A program made the translations under genes and the position numbers. 64,000 nt of DNA from Undaria pinnatifida. Taxonomy: Eukaryota; Sar; Phaeophyceae; Laminariales; Alariaceae. Positions 12,136 through 60,932 of this stretch are shown piece after piece. Below the pieces are notes generated by a model, which searched no databases, was not told where the DNA came from, and was given only the letters and a program-made list of their open reading frames with translations. The stretch lies in NCBI GenBank assembly GCA_012845835.1, contig JABAKD010000023.1, positions 25,833,972 to 25,897,971 on the forward strand. The letters are read 5' to 3'. The first letter of the stretch is position 1. Every line of letters starts with the position of its first letter.

Positions 12136-12830
12136 TCCGTGTTTTTGCTGCTGTTACGGTCGTCAATAGTGTTTATCATTTTTTGTTTTTTGCCTCATGT
12201 CACCGCCGGTGATCGTAAATCGTGGCATTAATAGCGAGCAACCCGCCCGGACGTTTTCGATGTGGTTTGACGATATGTGTATTTATACAGTACGCGACGT
12301 GCACCGTACGTTTGATCTACGAACGATCGATCCTCTTGACAGGCCACCACCGGCCAGGGGTTGCCTGAGGGAGATCCGGAAGAAGGTTTGGCGTCCGGCG
12401 TCTCGACGGGAAGCATTTGGAGGTGTTTGGGGTCTGTTTAGGCTACAGAATCGTACAATCATATTGCTGCTGCTACTACAGCTGTACTACTACTGCTACT
12501 ACTACAGCTACTACTGCTGCTGCTACTACTATTACTGCTTCTACCACTGTTAGAGCCAGTACATATAGATGTGTTTTTGACGAGAAATATCTATAAGTGG
12601 CGCGTCTTCCAAGGCACAGCATCCAGGACGGCCCTACTTCACCAACCACAACATCCAACCACGGGTTACCCAATAATGGTACGAAGGGTTCAGGTTCGAT
12701 TCAGGGTTCTGGTCGGGGTTAGCGTTTGCCTCCTCCCCGACAACCACCGTGCGTTTTGTATTGTAGGCTATCTATGGTGCAATGCTGTCACGACTCGGAA
12801 CCATAGAAGTTTCCTGAAACTCCATCTGGT

Positions 12831-13083
12831 ACGCGTGCTATGGTGACCGTTTCTTTGCTCAGGTTCCCACTTGAGGAGCTTTTTAGACGTTTCCCAAAAA
12901 GTGGTTTTGGGGGGGGGGGGAGAAAATGCTACCCGATGCACAGTCGTATGCGCTAGGTTTACAGCGAAACGCATGCGAAAAAATGTACGAAATTTCGACG
13001 ATTTTGGGTTAAGCAGCGCTGTCATTCAGAAACGGTTTCAGACAAAATGTGGCATACCTTAATACCTCTACCGTACCACGCGT
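12831..13083 (+). mobile_element. MITE family C copy
   Basis: Bounded by ACGCGTGCTATGGTG and CTACCGTACCACGCGT, which are inverted relatives. The interior carries CGACGATTTTGGGTTAAGC and a G10 run. Confidence 0.7.
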
Positions 13084-13124
13084 CTTGATTTAAAATTCGT
13101 TAGTACAGCCTGTTCCGAGCAAAG

Positions 13125-13870
13125 ATGTGTGGGTTGGGTTGACGGTCTATATGATAGTTTTGTCCCGTCAAGGCCTCGTTAAACGTAACATACTGGGTCT
13201 GGCATGAAGCGGTCCTTGACGGCTGTCCGTCAAACGTCAAGAGCGCCGTCAACCGACATCTTTGATAGCTGCTGTGGGGCGTTTTTATCCCAAGTAATCG
13301 GGATTTCCGTGTGAAAGGCCATAGCACAAACAGGACCAACACTAAACCTATACAAGTAGGTTCAGCCTATAATAGTAGCTTTGTGTCGTGATGTACCCGC
13401 TAATGAACTTGACGGGCACACCTGAAAAGCCTTCCGCGTATGATATGATACGTGCGATTATAGCTGTGAAATATGTGGTTTGGCGGTCTAGTTTGGTCCC
13501 GTCAAGGCCTCGTTACACGTGTAATATGCTGTTTTTTGTATGAAGTGGTCCTTGACGGTTGCCCGTCAAAAGCAAGCGTGCCGCAACCGACGTCTTTTAC
13601 CGGCACTATTTGGGGCACCGGCACTACTCGGGTAAGGGCCACTCTTCTAACGGTTACATTAGAGACTCCCGGTTTTGGCAAGGGATTCCACCGGCACTGC
13701 AGAGAAGCAGCGGCACTATTTTACCGGCATTATAAGACAACTATGTGGGTTGACGGTCTAGTTTTGACCCATCAAGGCCTCGTTAGACGTGTAATATACT
13801 GGTTTAGTATGAAGCGGTCCTCGACGGTTGTCCGTCACGCGTCAAGAGTGCCATCAACCGACATCTTCCA
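13125..13870 (+). repeat. Three copies of MITE family D
   Basis: Copies lie at about 13131-13262, 13477-13590 and 13747-13864. Each starts near GGTTGACGGTCTA (copy 2 reads GGTTTGGCGGTCTA) and has an internal GTCAAGGCCTCGTTA and TCCTTGACGG. The best copies end in CCGTCAACC, the inverse of the start. A relative lies at 54298-54505. Confidence 0.65.
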
Positions 13871-13920
13871 AATAGTGCTGCCTCCACCTTAGCCCGCGTC
13901 TGGGTCCTGACCTGTCCGAA

Positions 13921-14850
13921 TCGCATGCTAGGCTAGAGATGCACGGTTTTTTCCCTCCAAAGAGTAGCTGCTTGAGGAGCTCTAACACCTTACAAGAAGA
14001 AAACGGTTTCGAGTAAAACTGAAAATGCAAGCCGATGGAACAACCCGTAGGCTAGGTACGCCAAAATTAACGTTGCTAAAATAAAATAACATTTCCAACG
14101 GTTTTGGGTTAAAGAACCCCGTCGTTCCAAACCGTTTTGGCCAAGAAGTACTACCTCTATCTTAGGATGCTTCTAAGGTCCTTACCTGTCCGAATCGCAT
14201 GCTACGATAGAGGTGCACTATTTTTTTTCTCAGGCTCTTGACCTGATGTGAGGACCTAGCTCTATACCTCATCCCTAAAAAATGCGATTTCGAGTATAAC
14301 TGAAATTGCATGCCGATGAATTAACCCACGAGCTAGGTACGCCAAAGTTAATATTCCGTAAATACATATATGTCATTTCTGAGGATTTGGGTGAAGGAGC
14401 CCCGTCGTCGTTCAAAAACTTTTTGGCCAAGAGGTGCTACCTCTATTGTAGGACGTTTCTAAGGTCCTTACCTGTCCAAAGCGCATGCTACGGTGGAGGC
14501 GCACCGTTTTTTTCTTATTATTTTGACCTGATCTGAGGACCTAACTCTATACATCATCCCTGAAACGCGACTTCGAGTGAAATTGAAATTTCATGCCAAC
14601 AAACAGACCCATGGGCTAGGTACGCCAAAATTAACACTGCAAGAAAAAGAAGGTACTTTCCAACACTATTGGTTTAAGGAGCACCGTCGTCGTCTAAGGT
14701 CCTCATCTGTCCGAATCGCATGGTAAGGTAAGTGGCACACCGTTTTTTTCCTTCAGACGGTGGTTGTGTGAGGAGCTCTATAAACTTCATCCCTGAAAAA
14801 GCGATCTCGAGTATAACTCAAATTGCAAGCCATGGGCTAGGTACGCCAAC
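13921..14850 (+). repeat. Tandem array of MITE family C (about 4 units of ~275 bp)
   Basis: Units begin near 13923, 14197, 14482 and 14718 with GCATGCTACGATAGAGG-type ends. They share AGGTCCTTACCTGTCC linkers and CGAGTATAACTGAAAT interiors. A head-to-tail array of elements with inverted ends suggests tandem amplification after insertion. Confidence 0.7.
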
Positions 14851-14852
14851 AT

Positions 14853-15100
14853 TATTATTATTGCCGATGCTGCTGCTTTTTGTTGTTGTTGTTGTGACTG
14901 CCGCTTATTTTTACTCTGCTGTCTTCGATGCTGATGTTATGTTTGCTAGTGTTGCTATCGTTGTTGGTGGTGGTGCTTCTTCTGCTGCTTTTACTCACAC
15001 CGGTGCTGCTGTTTCTGCTGCTGTTGTCGCTGTCGATGCTGCTGGCGCTATTTCTGCTACCTCTGCTGCTGCTTGTGCGGCCGCTGATGCTGTTGAAATG
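14853..15100 (+). repeat. Imperfect GCT/GTT triplet tract
   Basis: Degenerate triplet repeat. The alanine/valine-rich frame across it is low complexity. Its end, from about 15099 to a GTGAGA at 15168, could be a short exon, but its phase does not fit exon 1 downstream. Confidence 0.5.
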
Positions 15101-15206
15101 GCCGACGACGGGCGATTCGTTGTGACGGTCTCGGTGGCCATCAGGACGCGAGGAGAAGACCTCCAGACGGTGAGAGAGGGGAGGGGTTGGTTTAGGTTGG
15201 ATTGGC

Positions 15207-15500
15207 GGGGGTCTTGCTGTCTTATGTTGGCTTGGCTTGGCTTGGCTTGCTGGCTTGGCTTGGCTTGGTTTGGCTTGGCTGGGGGTCTTGCTGTCTTATA
15301 TTGGCTTGGCTTGGCTTGGCTTATTGGCTTGGCTTGACTTGGCTTGGCGTGGCGTGGGGTGGCGTGGCTTCTTGGCTTGGCTTCTTGGCTTGGCTTTTTT
15401 TCTTGGCTTCTTGGGTTGGCTTAGCTTGGCTTGATATGGCATGGCTTGGCTTGGCTTGAGTTACGTTGGGTAGGGTGGGCTTGGCTTGGCTTGGCTCGCG
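15207..15500 (+). repeat. (GGCTT)n pentanucleotide satellite
   Basis: An interrupted GGCTT array with TTCTTGGCTT variants. It passes directly into the GGGTT array. Confidence 0.9.
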
Positions 15501-15507
15501 TTCACTG

Positions 15508-15735
15508 GGGTTGGGTTGGGTTGGGTTGGGTTGGGTTGGGTTGGGTTGGGTTGGGTTGGGTTGGGTTGGGTTGGGTTGGGTTGGGTTGGGTTGGGTTGGG
15601 TTGGGTTGGGTTGGGTTGGGTTGGGTTGGGTTGGGTTGGGTTGGGCTGGGCTGGGCCTGGCTGGGTAGGGTTGGGATGGGTTGGGTTGGGTTGGGTTGCG
15701 TTGAGTTGGGTTGGGTTGGGTTGGGTTGTGTTGAG
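15508..15735 (+). repeat. (GGGTT)n pentanucleotide satellite
   Basis: About 30 pure GGGTT units and then degenerate ones, less than 200 bp upstream of the first recognised exon of the VPS26-like gene. The G-rich strand could form quadruplexes (inference). Confidence 0.95.
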
Positions 15736-15929
15736 TCGGTCGGTGGGTGGGGTGAGTGTCGGAGGGGTCGGTCGGTCGATCGGTCGGTGGATTGGGTCCA
15801 CTAGCTACAACCAAAGCGCGTGTTTCTAATTCTGCTGCTATATCTCACAAACGAGGTGAGTGACTCATGCTCATCATATTCGTATCCGTTTGGTTTGTTG
15901 CTGTTCTACCAGGCATTGTTGGACACGCG

Positions 15930-54746
<38,817 letters not shown>

Positions 54747-54814
54747 GTTTGTTACGTACGAAAGTTAGTGGCATCATCATAGTTATTTACAGGCTTAATG
54801 TCCATTATTTTATA

Positions 54815-54905
54815 AAAAATATTTCAAGGACGTCAGCCGTGAGTTCGACGAATTTCAGGTCAATACTCATATTTGCAAGCTGCGTTGTTGGTACTTGTAA
54901 TATAC
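54815..54905 (-). repeat. Short A' repeat just after exon 10
   Basis: GACGTCAGCCGTGAGTTCGA, ATACTCAT and TTGCAAGCTGCG, inverse of 17575-17660. It is followed by GC-rich inverted words (GGGCGGCTGGGCGCCGCCCG). Confidence 0.65.
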
Positions 54906-55458
54906 TACAAGGGCTTCGCTCGCGGGCGGCTGGGCGCCGCCCGCTACGCTTGCGGAAGGAGGAATGGACATCCAGTAGGAAGGCGGAAAAGAAGCACAAA
55001 TGGCGCAACTGGTGACTTGAAAATGCCAAGAGGTCCATATATAGTACAACGGTACAGGATAGAGACGATTATGATTATGAGTTTGTTATTATCATCCATT
55101 CGCCCAGTCCATGATGGGCACGTCGGAGGACTTGCTTGGCATATCCTTCCACCTCTCAGGTAGCACCTGTACACTTATTAATAGCTCTCTCTAGGTCGAT
55201 CAATAATAAATTATCGCAGTGCATAAACACCAGGCACGCGCTTGTCAAGGATAGAGACAGGAAAACTACAACTTAAGATGTAAAGGAGCGCAGTGCCAAA
55301 AAAAACATGCTGGAAGCAGGAACTTGAACGCACACACCGCTAACATGTGAAGTACATTTGTATTCCTGAAAGACGAAGAGCACGCATTTAGGCATAGTTA
55401 TCAAAAAACGATGCTGGTGTAATAAACCACAACTTAACGTTCTATAAAGAACGTGCTG

Positions 55459-56250
55459 TCAACATTGCTTCCGAAGGAGCATGCAGGCTTGCTTGGACTC
55501 TTCCTCCTCAGCGGAGGTACCCAGCACCTTGCACTCTTGTTTTTTGTCGATGATCTTGTGGATGTGTCCACAAACGTTGAAGCATGGCGGGAGGACGTCG
55601 ATAAGTATGCGTAAAAAAGTATTCGTACTTCTCTCCAGCAGACGTCGTAACCATCCAAATTATTGGAGCTCCTTTCGTTGTTAGTAATTGTTGTACTTGC
55701 TCTTGGTACTCGGAAAAAGATCCGCACTTCATAGACTATATCCGCACGCCATCCCCTAGTCTTGAGCAAGAGACATGGATGTTTCGACTCGTGACACACA
55801 GGACGCAAGATAAGAGTAGAACGTACCTCGATGTCGAACGCCCTCGTGGCACCGTGGGAATGGAATGCGGGATGTATATCGAGCAAGTGGTCGCCTGCCT
55901 TCTTCAGGAGGTCACCGACCTTGATGTCGCCGGTGCACTTCGTGTTTATGTCCTCGCCGACTTGGCGGCCCTCGGCGGCTGCTTCGCAGGGCTTCTGCAA
56001 ACGACAACAACGGATGGGAATACCTTGCATTCAGTGAATGTTCAAAATAGTAAGGCCACGTAGCTGTCGTCGATTTCCAAAGTTGGAAAGGAAGTCGTAC
56101 AATTTAACACTGCTGTTGTAATGAAAGCGGTCGTTTATGGGCAAAGCCCTGCCTGGTACCACAACGTTGCTAACACCTATGAAACCACCACTGGGACAGG
56201 GACGAACGGGATTCACAGTCGCAACTGGTAAGCGTAAGCCCCGGTACACT
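55459..56250 (-). pseudogene. Damaged spliced gene of unknown function
   Basis: Minus-strand coding-like segments join logically. ALPINDRFHYNSSVKLYDFL and LRGLTILNIH end at a TGA. KPCEAAAEGRQVGEDINTKC to RAFDIE (55994-55827, after acceptor TTTGCAG) splices in phase over a 100 bp GTACGT...AG intron to CGSFSEYQEQVQQLLTTKGA (from 55726). A one-base slip near a T6 run (about 55610) then changes frame into RILIDVLPPCFNVCGHIHKI, ending at TGA 55459. The family was not recognised. The breaks may be true inactivation, an unrecognised intron or a base error. Confidence 0.45.
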
Positions 56251-57358
56251 GCTATATAAGGCCTACCGGCGGAATACCGACAACGAAGGGTAAGAGACAG
56301 TACCTGCTGTATATATTGTTCGGTACTACTCTATTACTGCTGCTATCAACACTATTACGACCGACGTGTACTGCGATTCCTGAAGAGGTTGCGCACCCTA
56401 CTTGTACTCGTTAATACAAAGAGTTCATGTGGTTGTATGAAAAATGAGTAACAGTAGTAGTACACCGCGTCACTACATGAACAACTCGCTAACCCCAATC
56501 ACGGGACTGCTCTCCAGCATCACCCAGGTTAACTTCAGCTTCTGTTCACTGCTATATATCAACCTCCAGTGTGTACTGCGACTGGTGCTGAGTTATCATG
56601 CTGCTGTATTATTTATCACTGCATGTACCATTTTTACAACCCTGGCTGACCCCTGTGATGAAACTTTGCCGTTTTCATTGCGTCTTACATGTATAGATAC
56701 CACGTAGTCGTAGTCTTACATCCAAAACGTGTGTTTATATCACAGCACAAAGCGTCACTGCATGGACCACTTGTCCAACACCCGCTTACCCCGATGACGG
56801 GACTGCCCCGTACTCGTAGTCGTACATACATGAAGTGTGTTCGGCTGTACGTATGAAAAAGAAATCGCATCACACAGCGTCACTGCATAGGTCTACTCGT
56901 AGACCTGAGTACTTGTACAATTCCCGCTTATACCCCGATGACGGGACTGCCCCGTACACGTACTCGTACATGCACAAGTGTGTTTGTACGCATGAAAAAG
57001 AAATCACAGCACACAACTGCATAGACAACTAGTACAACATGCTTACCCCGACGACGGGACTGCCCTCCGTGACCACCAAGGCGAACTTGAGTTTGTTCAG
57101 GCTACGCGTCCCCAAGCACAGCTTCCACACCGTGTGGTAGTTCGACCACGCTGGTGTAGCACACACATGCTACAGCAGACGTTGCAGACAGGCACACAAG
57201 GTCAAACAATGTAAATTTCAATGTGCATCATTATTGGAAACAGGATTCGCTTGAGTTCACCAACACCCAAAACCACATACTCTGGTAGTCTATTGCGCAC
57301 AACTTGCAGCACACTCAGCCAACACTCAACGCAGCACTACCGAAAATACAGGGTGTTG
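56212..57358 (+). repeat. 1147 bp tandem duplication, unit 1
   Basis: From TTCACAGTCGCAACTGG to ATACAGGGTGTTG, repeated immediately at 57359 with about 98% identity. Within each unit CCCCGATGACGGGACTGCCC-type words recur four times, so the unit arose from smaller repeats. A CTATATAAGG lies near its start. Its 87-codon frame (56444-56707) is conserved between units but has no recognised family. Confidence 0.93.
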
Positions 57359-58503
57359 TTCACAGTCGCAACTGGTAAGCGTAAGCCCCGGTACACTGCT
57401 ATATAAGGCCTACCGGCGGAATACCGACCACGAAGGGTAAGAGACAGTACCTGCTGTATATATTGTTCGGTACTACTCTATCACTGCTGCTATCAACACT
57501 ATTACGACCGACGTGTACTGCGATTCCTGAAGAGGTTGCGCACCCTACTTGTACTCGTTAATACAAATATTTCATGTGGTTGCATGAAAAATGAGTAACA
57601 GTAGTAGTACACCGCGTCACTACATGAACAACTCGCTAACCCCAATCACGGGACTGCTCTCCAGCATCACCCAGGTTAACTTCAGCTTCTGTTTACTGCT
57701 ATATATCAACCTCCAGTGTGTACTGCGACTGGTGCTGAGTTATCATGCTGCTGTGTTCTTTATCACTGCATGGACCATTTTTACAACCCTGGCTGACCCC
57801 TGTGATGAGACTTTCCCGTTTTCATTGCGTCTTACATGTATAGATACCACGTAGTCGTAGTCTTACATCCAAAACGTGTGTTTATATCACAGCACAAAGC
57901 GTCACTGCATGGACCACTTGTCCAACCCCCGCTTACCCCGATGACGGGACTGCCCCCTACTCGTAGTCGTACATACATGAAGTGTGTTTGGCTGTACGTA
58001 TGAAAAAGAAATCGCATCACACAGCGTCACTGCATAGGTCTACTCGTAGACCTGAGTACTTGTACAATTCCCGCTTATACCCCGATGACGGGACTGCCCC
58101 GTACACGTACTCGTACATGCACAAGTGTGTTTGTACGCATGAAAAAGAAATCACAGCACACAACTGCGTAGACAACTAGTACAACATGCTTACCCCGACG
58201 ACGGGACTGCCTACCGTGACCACCAAGGCGAACTTGAGTTTGTTCAGGCTACGCGTCCCCAAGCACAGCTTCCACACCGTGTGGTAGTTCGACCACGCTG
58301 GTGTAGCACATACATGCTACAGCAGACGTTGCAGACAGACACCCAAGGTCAAACAATGTAAATTTCAATGTGCATCATTATTGGAAACAGGATTCGCTTG
58401 AGTTCACCAACACCCAAAACCACATACTGGTAGTCTATTGCGCACAACTTGCAGCACACTCAGCCAACACTCAACGCAGCACTACCGAAAATACAGGGTG
58501 TTG
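57359..58503 (+). repeat. 1145 bp tandem duplication, unit 2
   Basis: Near-identical to unit 1 with a few substitutions and small indels (for example ATACTCTGGTAG against ATACTGGTAG). The very low divergence means it is recent, or is kept similar by gene conversion. Confidence 0.93.
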
Positions 58504-58643
58504 ACATCTGGTGTCTTACCTATGTCGCACGGCGCTGAACACACTGACAACGGGAAACTCTCAACATCATCAGATTCAGTAGTATAGTAGCTGACAGCAA
58601 ACATCAAATTCCAACAACACGAAGAAATGAAACTCACGTTTCG

Positions 58644-59030
58644 TCAAGCTCTCAGCTCCTTCGTTAGGGACGCCGATCGAAGGTGAATCACAGGTGTCCG
58701 CGTCACACCAGTCACACACACGAGGGTTGTCGCCGCTTCCCCGCAGTGCTTCTTGTTAAGGTTATGAAAAGCTTGGCACGTGGAAGGCTCGTCACTCCTG
58801 CAGGTGTCGCAGACAGCGTGCTGGGAACTCCTGTTTTTCCTATTTCGTGCGATGAGGAAGCCGTCACAACCCTTGCTCGGGCACGGCCAATCAGGATTGC
58901 CAGAAGAAGCTGAGTCCCGTTCTTGCCCGACCAGCTTCCACACGCCTGATCCTGAACCTCCACAACCCCCACTGTTGGCGGAGCCTCCTCCCGCACTAGC
59001 CTTGGTCCGCTTCGCAAATTTCAACTTCAA
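58644..59030 (-). CDS. Possible cysteine-rich (zinc-binding?) protein fragment
   Basis: A 128-codon minus-strand frame with a glycine-rich N-terminus and NPDWPCPSKGCDGFLIARNR, then AVCDTC and KKHCG. A DWxC....C...C..C arrangement recalls RanBP2-type zinc fingers, but the spacing is longer than usual. It could be an exon of an unrecognised gene. The + strand frames over it are less protein-like. Confidence 0.3.
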   Translation of the reverse strand: MKLKFAKRTKASAGGGSANSGGCGGSGSGVWKLVGQERDSASSGNPDWPCPSKGCDGFLIARNRKNRSSQHAVCDTCRSDEPSTCQAFHNLNKKHCGEAATTLVCVTGVTRTPVIHLRSASLTKELRA

Positions 59031-59394
59031 ATTGTTATTGCCGATCCGGCAAATTTCAAATTCAAATTGTTTGCAGCCGTCAACGGCAATTCCCTCCCAA
59101 CAGCCAGCAATTGGCCAACTTCAAAAGTAAAAGTACAAAAAAGAAGTTGCTGAAAAAGCAAAATAAAAATATCAGAGAGCAAGCAGTAAAGATCAGAGAA
59201 TGAGAGCTAAGTAAGAATGAGACTAGGGAAAGCAAGGAAGGCAAGGAACTTCGGGACGGTTCTTTTCCCCAGCAGCTAATTTTCTTTTCGGCAATTACGG
59301 GCTGAGAAGGGCTGGGAGGGGGGAGGATATGCCGAGCGAGACGTCCGAGGGGGGCGAGGTCTAGGTATATAGTTTTATATAAGTGAGTTATTTA

Positions 59395-59990
59395 TTGGAA
59401 GGAGTCCTATTTTTTGTCCACTATAATGGTAAGCGTTGGTATTTATACTTTTGGTGGGGAGTTTTGAGCTGGATCGAACATCACATCTATTTTATGAATT
59501 TATTACTGTAGTTTCCACTATACTGCTCTATCATATATATGGTGGGCGGTTTATTTTGTATTTTCTCCCCCCGGCTTTAATATCGGGAAGAGTACGAATA
59601 CAGAATATTATTAGTTATCTTATATGTTACTCTTAATACAGCATTCGAGAAGTAAAGTCAGCTACTCCCCCCTAAAAAAAAACAAAAAGTCTGTGGGACA
59701 AAAAAATAAATGAAAATATTTTCAGAACGTTAGGTGTGAGTTCGACGAATTTCGAGTCAGTACTCACATTTTGAAGCTGCTTGCTGGTACTTGTACTATG
59801 CTATGTGGGTAAAAAAATTGTTAATGGGAGGGGTCCTATTGTATTATAAACAAATGTTTTTCTCCACTACAATGATTGGTGTTAGTATTTTTACTTTAGG
59901 TGGTGAATTTTGAATTAATCCATTTATTTTATAAATTCACTTCTGTGGTTTCCACTATATTGCTCTATCATATGTATGGTGGATGGTTTA
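59395..59990 (+). repeat. Two copies of AT-rich repeat I with an A' repeat between
   Basis: GGTCCTATT/AGTCCTATT, CCACTATAATGGT and TTTCCACTATACTGCTCTAT recur at about 59395-59550 and 59826-59985. An A' repeat lies at 59715-59810. The inverse of the same pair is at 17400-17665. Confidence 0.65.
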
Positions 59991-60071
59991 CGGATGAATG
60001 GCTTGGTCAGAGTTGTTGGTACTTGTGGTTGGGTGCGTAAGTAAGTTTTCTCTACTTGGGGGTAGTTTTAT

Positions 60072-60713
<642 letters not shown>

Positions 60714-60932
60714 TTTGCCCTCCGACAATATAGCGTAGATGCCTTTCCGATATAAATCGAATATCCTTCCTTAAAGCAGCAGTAGCACCTAATATGAAGT
60801 CGAATGATCGCACCATAATGCAGTGGTATCTTCCGCCAACCATTCGCCCATTTCCTTTCCCCACATCTTCTCCTTTTATCTACTATTCCCTTTCCCTATA
60901 TATACCTGGTATGTTACAGCTGGGAGTCTACC

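Noticed and set aside
11807-12231. Poly-Leu, poly-Asn and poly-Thr frames
   Set aside because: Artefact of the (TTG)n array; no flanking domain or splice-bounded exon.
15099-15167. Possible upstream exon starting MADDGRFVVTVSVAIRTRGE with a GTGAGA end
   Set aside because: Phase does not fit exon 1 at 15913, and it emerges from a degenerate triplet tract; a coincidence is more likely.
15431-15829. Gly/Trp/Val and Pro/Asn/Thr repeat proteins, one per frame
   Set aside because: Artefact of the GGGTT satellite, whose 15 bp period keeps frames open.
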